In this document: positions 1 to 9,439 of the stretch, one piece after another
Layout of the letters: every line of letters starts with the position of its first letter
Numbering within the stretch: position 1 is the first letter of the stretch
Assembly (NCBI RefSeq): GCF_002874535.1
Contig: NZ_CP025025.1
Location: 3,185,312-3,249,311, forward strand
Direction of reading: 5' to 3'
DNA from: Mesobacillus jeotgali
Lineage (GTDB): Bacteria; Bacillota; Bacilli; Bacillales; Cytobacillaceae
Length of the DNA stretch: 64,000 bases
Made by a program: the position numbers and the translations under genes
The notes under the pieces: generated by a model
The model's database searches: none
What the model was told of the DNA's origin: nothing
What the model saw: the letters and a program-made list of their open reading frames with translations, nothing else

Positions 1-1007
1 CAGGTGCCATGATTGCCTCTGTAATCGGGGAGCTCATTTCACTAATCTATCTAATGACGACTTTCAAGCTCCGGAAAAAATTCAGGCTGCGGAAGAACTT
101 TTTTCAGTTCGTCCATTCCGGAAAATCGACATTCAATGATTTAATGAGGATTGCCTTGCCTACTACAGGTTCAAGACTGATTGGCTCTGTTTCCTGGTTT
201 TTTGAACCAATCGTCGTTGCACACAGTCTGGCGATTGCCGGTGTGGCCGCCGTGGCTGCCACGAAACAATATGGAGCCTTGACCGGCTTCGCCATGCCAT
301 TGCTGTTATTACCATCATTCATTACCTATTCTTTATCGACCTCACTTGTACCGGCAATCAGTGAAGCGAACTCCCGCAAGAACATGAAAGTAATCCAACA
401 CCTTCTGCAGCAATCTTTGCGATTTTCCCTTTTGACAGGCGGCCTGGCAATCGTTGTTTTATATGTACTGGCTGAACCATTAATGACATTGATGTACGGG
501 ACGGCAAATGGTTCACAATTCATCAAGTTGATGGCACCATTCTTCCTGTTCTACTATTTCCAGGGACCCTTGCAGGCAGCACTGCAGGCTCTTGATTTGG
601 CGAGGGCAGCGATGATCAACAGCCTGATTGGAAATCTGGCCAAGACCGCTGTCATCTTCCTGTTGGCAAGCCAGCCTGCTTTTGGCATAAACGGTGTAGC
701 CCTCGGAATGGTCATGGGGATCGTCCTGATCACCCTACTCCATTTCGCGACAATGCTTAAAGCCGTTTCATTCACCTTTTATGTACAAGATTATGTGAAG
801 GTACTTGCCGTTATCATTCTTTCGGGATTACTGGGTTTCCTTCTATGGGATTGGCTGAGTGAAAGTCTTTCATTGGCAGTAAGGATTCTTATAAATGCAG
901 GAACTGTAACCATCCTGTACTTGTCGCTCTCTCTTACACTAGGTCTGATCAGGAAAAATGAACTTTCGAAATTACGATCTGTACTTTCATCATTTTTAAA
1001 AAGATAA
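1..1007 (+). CDS. spoVB: Stage V sporulation protein B, C-terminal part (partial)
   Basis: The gene is cut by the left edge of the window; the frame is open from base 3, so the first ATG at base 9 is internal. The visible 334 residues are the C-terminal two thirds of a MATE/MVF-type polysaccharide transporter with repeated hydrophobic helices and the motif LMTLMYG typical of SpoVB. SpoVB in B. subtilis has about 518 residues and is needed for spore cortex synthesis, probably as a lipid-linked precursor transporter in the forespore outer membrane. The neighbours yrbG, yrzE and yajC follow spoVB in B. subtilis too, which supports the assignment over other MurJ-like flippases. Confidence 0.85.
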   Translation, partial: GAMIASVIGELISLIYLMTTFKLRKKFRLRKNFFQFVHSGKSTFNDLMRIALPTTGSRLIGSVSWFFEPIVVAHSLAIAGVAAVAATKQYGALTGFAMPLLLLPSFITYSLSTSLVPAISEANSRKNMKVIQHLLQQSLRFSLLTGGLAIVVLYVLAEPLMTLMYGTANGSQFIKLMAPFFLFYYFQGPLQAALQALDLARAAMINSLIGNLAKTAVIFLLASQPAFGINGVALGMVMGIVLITLLHFATMLKAVSFTFYVQDYVKVLAVIILSGLLGFLLWDWLSESLSLAVRILINAGTVTILYLSLSLTLGLIRKNELSKLRSVLSSFLKR

Positions 1008-1010
1008 GTA

Positions 1011-1039
1011 AAAAACGTGGACTTTATCTCCACGTTTTT
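1011..1039. terminator. Bidirectional terminator between spoVB and yrbG
   Basis: Perfect 11-bp inverted repeat AAAAACGTGGA/TCCACGTTTTT with a 7-nt loop. It has A and T tracts on both sides and lies between two convergent genes, so it can serve both. It overlaps the yrbG stop codon. Confidence 0.8.
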
Positions 1040-1700
1040 ATTTATCCTTTAAGTCAATATAGAATTTTCCATTTTGGTAGCTGCAAAAAGAAATCTCTTC
1101 TGGATTGTCATACCCCTGTTTGCTTAAATGTTCCAGCAGCCAGGAACTCGATTTATCCATCATCACCAGGTGATCCTCCTGGACCTCACCGTCAATGATC
1201 AGCGGCAATGCTAGGCTGCTGCTGTCCTGCTGCCCTTCCTGTTCGCCCTGTTTCTTTTGGAAAATTGACAGGGTACCTGACGGCTCTAAAATGGCATACT
1301 CCACATCGGCAATATCCCCTACATCCTTTTCACGCAATTGCAACAGCAGATCGTCGAAATTATACCTTTGCGAACGCATTGCTTTTTCGTCGATTTTCCC
1401 GTTATTGATAATGATCGTGGGCTTCCCATCGACGATGTCCCTGAACTTTTTGCTTTTAAGCGACATCATCGCCAATGTGATCTGGATAATGACAAGCACA
1501 CTGATTGGGAGAAGGGTGTCCACTAGTGGGTCCTTTGTGTTCTCAATGGCCAGGGAAGCCATTTCGGCAATCATGATGTAGACAACCAAGTCCAGTATGC
1601 TTAATTCACCGATTTCCCTTTTTCCCATTAAGCGAAAAATCAACAGGATCAATAAATAAAGGAGAACTGTCCTAAAAAGGATGATGATATATTGTTCCAC
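1038..1700 (-). CDS. yrbG: DUF421 family membrane protein YrbG
   Basis: A 220-residue protein starting at GTG behind a GGAGGG Shine-Dalgarno. The N-terminus has about three membrane helices (residues 5-90) with the DUF421 signature [19 protein letters not shown], followed by a cytoplasmic DUF421 domain that includes [13 protein letters not shown]. This is the YetF/YrbG family. Some members are linked to spore germination or general stress, but no enzymatic role is established. It is convergent with spoVB, as in B. subtilis. The family call is firm; the function is unknown. Confidence 0.8.
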   Translation of the reverse strand: MEQYIIILFRTVLLYLLILLIFRLMGKREIGELSILDLVVYIMIAEMASLAIENTKDPLVDTLLPISVLVIIQITLAMMSLKSKKFRDIVDGKPTIIINNGKIDEKAMRSQRYNFDDLLLQLREKDVGDIADVEYAILEPSGTLSIFQKKQGEQEGQQDSSSLALPLIIDGEVQEDHLVMMDKSSSWLLEHLSKQGYDNPEEISFCSYQNGKFYIDLKDK

Positions 1701-1888
1701 GTTTCCCTCCGCCCTTCACACAACATTCCTTTTTAGTCTTTAACCCAGCAGTAAAATCATACTTATTGTTTCATTAATTTTTCAGTGAGTTCCTGAATAA
1801 AAACTGATTCTATTTGTCCTTGACCGTGAATATGCTTGTACTAGGCAATTCCCGTTTAGAGGGATTAGATCAGAGAGGAGAGGGGTTA

Positions 1889-2275
1889 ATGGAATCCAAA
1901 AGTTTAGGCAAAGCCGTCCTGTACGGGGTGATTGCAATATTCCTGTTGGCAATCGTAAGCAGCTTTATATTTTCTCTTCTTTTAAAGTTCACCTCCGTCC
2001 AGGAATCTTCGCTTCAATACGTCATGACATCTATTTCTTTTTTATCGATTTTCATCGGCGGTTTTATTACTGGCGGAAACGGCAAAGAAAAAGGCTGGAT
2101 GATCGGGGGAGCTACAGGGCTGGCATATTCTTTGATTATTTTCCTGTTCCAATACCTGGGTTATGACAGTTTATTCTCGCTTGAACAAGTTATCTACCAT
2201 ATTTGCTATATCCTTACGGCAATGATGGGCGGTATCCTCGGGGTAAACATCGTCGGCGGTCCATCAAAGGCATAA
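1889..2275 (+). CDS. yrzE: TIGR04086 family four-helix membrane protein (YrzE-like)
   Basis: A 128-residue protein of four predicted membrane helices with a short basic N-terminus. The ATG at 1889 is preferred over an in-frame TTG 25 codons earlier because AGAGGAGAGGGG lies just upstream of the ATG. The second half has the Gly-rich pattern (IGGFITGGNGKEKGWMIGG, MMGGILGVNIVGG) of the TIGR04086 family found throughout Bacillaceae. Its position between yrbG and yajC matches yrzE of B. subtilis. The function is unknown. Confidence 0.75.
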   Translation: MESKSLGKAVLYGVIAIFLLAIVSSFIFSLLLKFTSVQESSLQYVMTSISFLSIFIGGFITGGNGKEKGWMIGGATGLAYSLIIFLFQYLGYDSLFSLEQVIYHICYILTAMMGGILGVNIVGGPSKA

Positions 2276-2306
2276 AAAAGAAGCGAACCGAGTTCGCTTC
2301 TTTTTT
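2274..2306. terminator. Bidirectional terminator yrzE/yajC
   Basis: Perfect 14-bp inverted repeat AAAAAAGAAGCGAA/TTCGCTTCTTTTTT with a 5-nt loop between convergent genes. Confidence 0.85.
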
Positions 2307-2316
2307 ATCATTTAAC

Positions 2317-2589
2317 TTATAGTCCTGCTGATTCTTTGACATCGCGAATCGCCGCGCGGTCATATGTAAGACGGCTTCCGTCTCCACATTTGATGACAAC
2401 AGTGCCCTCATCAAGTGCATCAACGATTCCATGCAAACCGCCGATTGTTACTACCTTATCACCTTTTTGCAGGTCACTCTGCATTTGCTGGACCGCCTTT
2501 TGCCTCTTTTGTTGAGGGCGGATCAGTAAAAAGTAGAACAATACAAACATCAGCAATAGCGGGAATACTGTACCTAATAATCCTTCCAT
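2317..2589 (-). CDS. yajC: Preprotein translocase accessory subunit YajC
   Basis: A 90-residue protein from the ATG at 2589, which has an AGGAGGGG ribosome site. An in-frame upstream extension of 13 codons lacks support. One N-terminal membrane helix is followed by the signature FYFLLIRPQQKRQK, which places the hydrophilic domain in the cytoplasm, and then a small beta domain (KGDKVVTIGGLHG). YajC associates with SecDF and SecYEG to assist protein export; it is not essential. It lies directly downstream of tgt, the common arrangement across bacteria. Confidence 0.93.
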   Translation of the reverse strand: MEGLLGTVFPLLLMFVLFYFLLIRPQQKRQKAVQQMQSDLQKGDKVVTIGGLHGIVDALDEGTVVIKCGDGSRLTYDRAAIRDVKESAGL

Positions 2590-2658
2590 TCTTTTTCCCC
2601 TCCTTTCATTGGTTGGCATTGTCCGCATAGCGAAAAAGCCTTATTAAAAGCAGTTTAT

Positions 2659-3801
<1,143 letters not shown>

Positions 3802-3861
3802 TTAAGCTCCTTCCAGAAGTGCAAATTCATTATTATATTTTTATCATACAAAGCATGAAAT

Positions 3862-4890
3862 TTATAGGATCAACATTGCATCGCCGAAGCTGAAAAAGCG
3901 ATACCTTTCCTCTACTGCATTATTATAGGCATTAAGGACATTATCGCGTCCAGCCAAAGCACTCACAAGCATGATCAGCGTCGACTTTGGCAAATGAAAA
4001 TTGGTAATCATCCCATCAATGGCTTTGAACTCATATCCAGGATAAATGAAGATATTCGTCCAGCCATTTTCAGCGACAAATTTACCGTCATTGGCTGTGG
4101 CAATGGTTTCGAGCGTCCGAGTTGAGGTTGTTCCCACGGTAATGATACGTCCACCCTGCTCGCGTACAGAGTTCAACAGCAATGCTGTTCCTTCTGTCAC
4201 CTGGTAAAACTCTGAATGCATGTCATGCTCTTCAATCGAATCAACACTGACAGGCCTGAATGTTCCCAAACCAACGTGAAGAGTGATAAAAGCAATATGG
4301 ATGCCCATTTCCTTTATTTCATCGAGCAGTTCTTCTGTAAAATGCAAGCCAGCCGTCGGAGCCGCTGCAGATCCCCTTTCCCTTGCGAAAACGGTCTGGT
4401 ATCTGTCCTTATCTTCCAGCTGTTCCTTGATATAAGGAGGCAGAGGCATTTCACCAAGCTGTTCCAGCACTTCATAGAAAATACCGTCATATGAAAATTT
4501 CAAATTCCTGCCGCCATGTTCGGCTTCCCCTGTGCATTCTGCGGTCAATAATCCGTCACCGAAGACGATTTTTGTGCCTTCCTTCACTCTCTTTGCCGGT
4601 TTGATAAGCGTTTCCCACTCATCTCCCTCGAGCTGCTTCAAGAGTAGGACCTCAATTTTTGCTCCTGTGTCTTCTTTCATGCCAAAAAGCCTTGCTGGAA
4701 GAACTTTTGTGTCATTCAGGACGAGGCAATCACCCGGCTTGAGATAGTTTTTAATGTTCTTGAAAACATCATGGTCGATACTGCCAGATTCTTTATTTAA
4801 GACCATCAGCCTGCTTTCAGCTCTTTGTTCGAGCGGAGTCTGGGCAATCAGTTCCTCTGGCAAATGGAAATCAAACAAGTCTACTTTCAT
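3862..4890 (-). CDS. queA: S-adenosylmethionine:tRNA ribosyltransferase-isomerase (QueA)
   Basis: A 342-residue cytoplasmic enzyme of full family length. It transfers and isomerises the ribosyl moiety of SAM onto preQ1-modified tRNA to make epoxyqueuosine. Family hallmarks seen are the start [53 protein letters not shown] and [11 protein letters not shown]. It precedes tgt in the same operon; the next gene upstream is the DUF2905 gene. Confidence 0.96.
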   Translation of the reverse strand: MKVDLFDFHLPEELIAQTPLEQRAESRLMVLNKESGSIDHDVFKNIKNYLKPGDCLVLNDTKVLPARLFGMKEDTGAKIEVLLLKQLEGDEWETLIKPAKRVKEGTKIVFGDGLLTAECTGEAEHGGRNLKFSYDGIFYEVLEQLGEMPLPPYIKEQLEDKDRYQTVFARERGSAAAPTAGLHFTEELLDEIKEMGIHIAFITLHVGLGTFRPVSVDSIEEHDMHSEFYQVTEGTALLLNSVREQGGRIITVGTTSTRTLETIATANDGKFVAENGWTNIFIYPGYEFKAIDGMITNFHLPKSTLIMLVSALAGRDNVLNAYNNAVEERYRFFSFGDAMLIL

Positions 4891-4936
4891 GTTGTCACCC
4901 TTACTAAGTTTTCTTTATATTTTGTTCCTGGGCCGC

Positions 4937-5143
4937 TCATCTGAATCGGCCGATAAAGTAAAAAATCGCAGATAAGATAATGCTTACCACGATGGATGTC
5001 ACAATTGGAAAGTAAAAGGTCGTGTCGCCTTTTTTTATTACGATGTCTCCCGGCAGCCTTCCCAAATTGACAAACTGCATGATAAAGCCAATGATGAAAA
5101 TGACTGCCCCGGCGATCATCACGAACTTAGCTGCTCCTGTCAC
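4937..5143 (-). CDS. DUF2905 small membrane protein (YrzS-like)
   Basis: A 68-residue protein with two predicted helices (about residues 6-24 and 43-64) separated by the conserved loop [12 protein letters not shown] that defines DUF2905. The GTG start overlaps the ruvB stop by four bases (GTGA) and has GGAGGTG upstream inside ruvB, indicating translational coupling. The same gene (yrzS) lies between ruvB and queA in B. subtilis. The function is unknown. Confidence 0.85.
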   Translation of the reverse strand: MTGAAKFVMIAGAVIFIIGFIMQFVNLGRLPGDIVIKKGDTTFYFPIVTSIVVSIILSAIFYFIGRFR

Positions 5144-6141
5144 CGTTCAGGCACCTCCATTTCAAAATGTCGGTATACTGCCTCCGTTACAATTCTTCCC
5201 CTTGGCGTCCTCTGCAAAAAACCGATCTGCAATAAATATGGTTCATACACATCTTCAATCGTCTGAGGTTCTTCACCGATGGTTGCGGAAATAGTCTCTA
5301 ATCCGACTGGTCCGCCGCGGTATTTTTCAATGATGCCCTTGAGCAATTTATGGTCTATATGGTCAAGTCCCAAGCGGTCTACCTGCATCAGTTCCAATGC
5401 CTCCTGGGCAAGAGTTTCCTCTACGGCGCCATTGCCGCGCACCTGCGCAAAGTCGCGTACCCGCTTCAATAGGCGGTTGGCGATCCTCGGTGTCCCTCTC
5501 GATCTTCTCGCAAGCTCCCGAGCGGCAGGCCAATCAATATCGGTTTCCAAAAGCTCAGCTGTCCTGACGACAATATCAGTAAGCTGTTTCTCATTATAGT
5601 ATTCCAAACGGCTCAAAACTCCAAACCTGTCTCTTAATGGAGCTGACAACGAACCAGCGCGGGTTGTCGCACCAACAAGCGTGAAAGGCGGGAGGTCAAG
5701 CCTGACGGATCGGGCACTTGGCCCTTTCCCTATGACGATATCAAGGCAAAAGTCTTCCATTGCAGGATAGAGTACTTCCTCAATCGTCCTTGGGAGTCTG
5801 TGAATTTCATCAATGAACAGGACATCGCCAGGTTCCAATGCCGTCAGGATGGCTGCCAGGTCACCAGGCCTTTCGATCGCCGGTCCGGATGTGGTCCTGA
5901 GGTTGACGCCCATTTCATTGGCGATGATTGCCGCCAGCGTTGTCTTACCCAAACCAGGAGGTCCATAAAGCAATACATGGTCCAGCGTTTCACGCCTCAT
6001 CTTGGCCGCTTCGATAAACACTTCAAGATTTGCTTTTACTTTATCCTGGCCGATATATTGCCTGAGCGTCTGCGGTCGCAGGCTCTGCTCAAATGAAACA
6101 TCCTGGTCGCCCGCTTCACTGGAGATGATTCGTTCTTCCAT
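5140..6141 (-). CDS. ruvB: Holliday junction branch-migration ATPase RuvB
   Basis: A 333-residue AAA+ motor that drives branch migration with RuvA. It has Walker [10 protein letters not shown] (about 60-68), Walker [10 protein letters not shown], sensor/arginine-finger region [18 protein letters not shown], and a C-terminal winged helix ending in [11 protein letters not shown]. Length is standard. It is cotranscribed with ruvA 52 bp upstream. A candidate LexA box in front of ruvA suggests that both are SOS-induced, as known for B. subtilis ruvAB. Confidence 0.97.
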   Translation of the reverse strand: MEERIISSEAGDQDVSFEQSLRPQTLRQYIGQDKVKANLEVFIEAAKMRRETLDHVLLYGPPGLGKTTLAAIIANEMGVNLRTTSGPAIERPGDLAAILTALEPGDVLFIDEIHRLPRTIEEVLYPAMEDFCLDIVIGKGPSARSVRLDLPPFTLVGATTRAGSLSAPLRDRFGVLSRLEYYNEKQLTDIVVRTAELLETDIDWPAARELARRSRGTPRIANRLLKRVRDFAQVRGNGAVEETLAQEALELMQVDRLGLDHIDHKLLKGIIEKYRGGPVGLETISATIGEEPQTIEDVYEPYLLQIGFLQRTPRGRIVTEAVYRHFEMEVPER

Positions 6142-6193
6142 CTGTTTCTCACCCTTCTAATAAGCTGGTTAACAGATCATTTTTAACACAGCG

Positions 6194-6802
6194 TTACTTT
6201 AATAGCTTCTGTAATGCTTTCTTGATATATTGGTCTGTCGTCAACTTTTCTTTCTTCAACTCAGGAGTGATTTTGCGAATTTCTTTTTCTGAGTAGCCCA
6301 ATGCCTTCAGTGCCAAAATTGCTTCATCAAACTCGGTCGACTGGCTTATGGTTGCTGCTACCTCGTCCGTATTGAAAAGGTTAGGGAAATAATCAGGTAC
6401 AAGGTCATGCAGCTTTCCCTTTAAATCAAGGATCATTTGTCTTGCCGTCTTCTTGCCGACTCCAGGGAATTTTACCAGGAACGATTCATCTTCATTTTCA
6501 ATTGCCTGAACAACTTGACCCGGTTCTCCTGACGCAAGTATGGCCAGTGCACCTTTCGGGCCGATTCCCGAGACATTCAATAGTCTTGTGAAAAGTGCTT
6601 TTTCCTCACGATTCTTAAATCCATAAAGGGCCATCAAATCTTCTCTGACATAATGGTATGTAAAAATACAAATCTCTTTACCTGCTTCTTTCGTGAATGC
6701 AAAAGGATTTGGTGTCATGATTTGATACCCAATCCCGCTGTTTTCAATGACTATATATTCAGGACCGACGAAATCGACGGTACCTTTTATGAATTCATAC
6801 AA
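6194..6802 (-). CDS. ruvA: Holliday junction DNA-binding protein RuvA
   Basis: A 202-residue protein that binds four-way junctions as a tetramer and loads RuvB. It has an N-terminal OB fold ([20 protein letters not shown]), paired helix-hairpin-helix motifs ([16 protein letters not shown] and [16 protein letters not shown]) and a C-terminal RuvB-binding domain ([16 protein letters not shown]). The start is TTG preceded by GAGGGGCGAG. Confidence 0.95.
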   Translation of the reverse strand: MYEFIKGTVDFVGPEYIVIENSGIGYQIMTPNPFAFTKEAGKEICIFTYHYVREDLMALYGFKNREEKALFTRLLNVSGIGPKGALAILASGEPGQVVQAIENEDESFLVKFPGVGKKTARQMILDLKGKLHDLVPDYFPNLFNTDEVAATISQSTEFDEAILALKALGYSEKEIRKITPELKKEKLTTDQYIKKALQKLLK

Positions 6803-6880
6803 TACTCTCGCCCCTCTGCTTTGCTGTAACTCATTTTAACATACTCTTTTAAAAGGTATGAATAAAAATATGCGAAAAGG

Positions 6881-6894
6881 CGAACGTATGATCA
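6881..6894. promoter_or_regulatory. Candidate LexA (DinR) box upstream of ruvAB
   Basis: CGAACGTATGATCA matches 12 of 14 positions of the Bacillus SOS consensus CGAACRNRYGTTYC as I recall it, and lies about 80 bp upstream of the ruvA start. The left half-site is perfect; the right half is degenerate. ruvAB is a known LexA target in B. subtilis. Confidence 0.5.
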
Positions 6895-6949
6895 TTTTTT
6901 AGAGTGGCAGATCCACTTGGAAAACCCGGGAAACACAAATAAGAGCCAG

Positions 6950-7510
6950 TCAGCCCGGCTCTTCACTGTTTTCTCTCACCGTGTATGGTTTAAAAGTCTC
7001 CAATACCTCTTCATAGCATTGTTTATTCCGGATTGGAATCCCTTTTTTCAATTGATCTCGTTTAATACTTTCAAGTCTGCCAAGATCGATTTGAAAGAAC
7101 GATTGAATGATATTCGAACCATCAGGCCTTCCATTAAAAATAGTAAGTACCCCTTCATCTGACAATCCGAAATACCCGTTTGCCTTCAATAGCGGCGATA
7201 TATCATCATATTCCTGTCTGAACACAGCCTTATTCGCTTCCATATCTACTAGCTGCCATTCGTCATATTTGGCCCAAAAGTCTTCCATTGACCAAATCGT
7301 TTCCTCAATCCGTTCCTCACTCATTTCACCATCAAGATAAACTCTTTGCAAAATGATTGTGACCTTAAGAGGTTCATTGATTTCCTGGACCGCTTCTTCG
7401 GGCTTCTCAGCAAAAACCGGCTCTGTCTGAAGTACTAAACTGTATCCCGATAGACCGATAAGGAACATAACAGCTGAGCTTAATACTTTTAATAATTTGA
7501 TTGAAGCCAT
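6950..7510 (-). CDS. bofC: BofC, forespore inhibitor of pro-sigma-K checkpoint
   Basis: A 186-residue secreted protein with a signal sequence at residues 5-27. The body carries the BofC pattern VTIILQRVYLDGEMSEE (N-terminal beta domain) and the C-terminal domain FGLSDEGVLTIFNGRP. In B. subtilis BofC is made in the forespore under sigma-G and acts in the intermembrane space to restrain the SpoIVB signalling protease. It lies downstream of ruvA's locus as in B. subtilis, and spoIVFA/FB, the target pathway, are elsewhere in this window. The ATG is preceded by GAGAGGTG. Confidence 0.88.
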   Translation of the reverse strand: MASIKLLKVLSSAVMFLIGLSGYSLVLQTEPVFAEKPEEAVQEINEPLKVTIILQRVYLDGEMSEERIEETIWSMEDFWAKYDEWQLVDMEANKAVFRQEYDDISPLLKANGYFGLSDEGVLTIFNGRPDGSNIIQSFFQIDLGRLESIKRDQLKKGIPIRNKQCYEEVLETFKPYTVRENSEEPG

Positions 7511-7605
7511 TGCTGTCCACCTCTCTTATTTGCTAAAATTTGTTTCTTTTTCACTAATAGTGTAGCCAAAATGAACTTTATTATCCTTTTTAAACTAAAC
7601 ATGAA

Positions 7606-7635
7606 ATAGAAGGCAAAGGTTACTCTGCCTTCTAT
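7606..7635 (-). terminator. Terminator of coxA-like gene
   Basis: Inverted repeat ATAGAAGGCA/TGCCTTCTAT with a 10-nt loop just past the lipoprotein stop codon. The T-rich tail is weak. Confidence 0.55.
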
Positions 7636-7640
7636 CTTGA

Positions 7641-8366
7641 TTATGGGTTAACGTTGATGCTTTCCCTTGGGTTTCCATTCCTTCGGTCATAATCAATATT
7701 CCTTGATCGGCTGAAGGTTCCTTCATCCTCAATAATGCGCAGCACTCTACCTTCTGTATACGGAAGTACTGCCTTTTTGATTTTCTTATCTGTTTGTTTT
7801 TTCATTGACTTATCTTTATATGTCACCGTCACTTCTACTTCTCGCCCAAATAATACGGATCTCACTTTATCGACATTGTCGACAGACTCGGCTGCAATCC
7901 CGACTTTGCGGGCCAATCTGTTATCCTGTTCAGAATTGGAGTAGATCCCTGCCTGGCCGCTTCCCCTTTGCTCACTTAGATGTCCATGATAATTCAAATC
8001 ACCACGGCTATATTTATTATCTCTTTGGAAAAAGTTATGGTCATGATCAGAACGAGGGACGGTTGGATTCGGAGGGTTGCCATTTTCATCACGCGACTGG
8101 AGCATCCTCCGCTTCCGGTTTTCTGCAGCTGTTCCCTCTTTCCCAAAATTATGGTCAAAAATTTCCGTGATTGCCCCCTCACGATCATCCATCACGTCAA
8201 TTTCATTCCCTTTTTCATTCGAGTAATAGCCAAGTGGCTGACCACCATCGGTATTCTGGCTTTGAACAGCGGCTTCATCATTTCCGTTACAAGCCGTCAG
8301 TCCTATTGTGAGCAAGGAAGCTAAAGGTACGAACAACATCTTTTTGTTCAATCGAAAAACCCCCAT
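7641..8366 (-). CDS. coxA: YhcN/YlaJ family sporulation lipoprotein (CoxA-like)
   Basis: A lipoprotein of about 241 residues with a type II signal sequence and lipobox LTAC (Cys26 from this start). The mature part is polar, and its C-terminal domain resembles the Spore_YhcN_YlaJ family (RKVGIAAESVDNVDKVRSVLFGREVEVTVTY). The start is uncertain. The ATG at 8366 has little Shine-Dalgarno, while an in-frame TTG at 8351 sits behind GGGGG and would give a more compact signal peptide. In B. subtilis the family member CoxA (YrbB) is a spore cortex protein encoded next to safA; here a kinase gene lies between them. The family is clear; the ortholog name rests on synteny. Confidence 0.75.
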   Translation of the reverse strand: MGVFRLNKKMLFVPLASLLTIGLTACNGNDEAAVQSQNTDGGQPLGYYSNEKGNEIDVMDDREGAITEIFDHNFGKEGTAAENRKRRMLQSRDENGNPPNPTVPRSDHDHNFFQRDNKYSRGDLNYHGHLSEQRGSGQAGIYSNSEQDNRLARKVGIAAESVDNVDKVRSVLFGREVEVTVTYKDKSMKKQTDKKIKKAVLPYTEGRVLRIIEDEGTFSRSRNIDYDRRNGNPRESINVNP

Positions 8367-8458
8367 CCTAGCTAAAATGAGCACTTATTTCATGCTCATT
8401 ATTAGAGTGCGGATGGGGCTGGATTTTCATTCTGACAGATAAGTCCAAATCCAAATTC

Positions 8459-9439
8459 CTAATAATTCAACCTTGATTTAACTTCTTCCTGGAATTGTTT
8501 CCTTTGCTGAAACTGACCGACAGTCATTTCAACTATTGGTGCCAGGCTATACGGATGTGTCTGGTTCCTGTCCCGTAACAATCGGTTCCATTCCCTTAAA
8601 ATATCCGCAGGGTACAATAGTCCGTATAAAAAGGCCTCTGAATCCAGCCATTTATTCAAATGGTTTATTTTTTTCAGAGATTCAAACTGCCAATCCAAAA
8701 AAGGCAGGATACGGTTTGCATACTGCAGCATATCATATGCTCTCGATCCAGAGCTGATTAAATCAAAATCAATTAAGTACAGTTTTCCTTCCTTTGATCG
8801 AAGAAAATTGTGATGAGCTACATCCCCATGGAGGATGGATGGTGGCCCTGTTTCAAGATTCTTTCTCGAATTCACAAAATTCCTCAGAGAAAAATCCGCC
8901 CATTCCAGCAGCTCTTCGGTAATAGCTTTATTCACATAGAAATTAACTCCTGGCTGGTTTTTGGCAAATTCATTCTTTCGATGGTGCCATTTTTTCGCTA
9001 AATCTGTTTTCGGAAGCATGCCAGCATACGAAGGAAAAAGAGACGATGTATGGTCATGGAACCTATTTAACAGTTCAACGCCTTCCTCTCTGTCTGCTTG
9101 AATTCCATAATCAAAACGCTTTTCATTGTGGCCTATATATTCAATACACCCATAGTATAACCCATGAAAAAAAAGAGGATCTTTATTCTGATTATAAAAT
9201 CGGTAGGATTGATCAAAACCGGTTTTTCGTAAAGATGAAGCAAATGCTTCTTGAATCTTTAATTTCCGCAGATCTTTATACCCTTTTAAAATAAATCGGG
9301 TATTCTCTGTTTTAATGAGAAAGACATCTCCTCTTAAATGGGTCATTTCCTGGATTCCAATGTTGAGTTCGCTTTTTAAATAAGAGAGGAGACGATTGAA
9401 AAAATAATCGTCTCCACCTCTCTTGATGTTAATATTCAT
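8459..9439 (-). CDS. CotS/YutH family spore coat kinase-like protein
   Basis: A 326-residue protein of the aminoglycoside-phosphotransferase-like fold. The catalytic loop is intact (ILHGDVAHHNFL) and the metal-binding Asp is present (YLIDFDLI), so ATP-dependent phosphotransfer is possible. The N-lobe Lys is in FILKGYKD. Related Bacillus proteins (CotS, CotI, YutH, YsxE) are spore-coat associated, and CotI-like members phosphorylate coat proteins. The ATG at 9439 overlaps the safA stop by 11 bp, so translation is probably coupled to that of the coat scaffold SafA. This suggests a role at the coat, possibly on SafA itself; the substrate is inference. Confidence 0.75.
   Translation of the reverse strand: MNINIKRGGDDYFFNRLLSYLKSELNIGIQEMTHLRGDVFLIKTENTRFILKGYKDLRKLKIQEAFASSLRKTGFDQSYRFYNQNKDPLFFHGLYYGCIEYIGHNEKRFDYGIQADREEGVELLNRFHDHTSSLFPSYAGMLPKTDLAKKWHHRKNEFAKNQPGVNFYVNKAITEELLEWADFSLRNFVNSRKNLETGPPSILHGDVAHHNFLRSKEGKLYLIDFDLISSGSRAYDMLQYANRILPFLDWQFESLKKINHLNKWLDSEAFLYGLLYPADILREWNRLLRDRNQTHPYSLAPIVEMTVGQFQQRKQFQEEVKSRLNY

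Noticed and set aside
6941-6963. Hairpin AAGAGCC/GGCTCTT at the bofC 3' end as a terminator
   Set aside because: It overlaps the coding end and has only a poor T tract on the minus strand; too weak to call.
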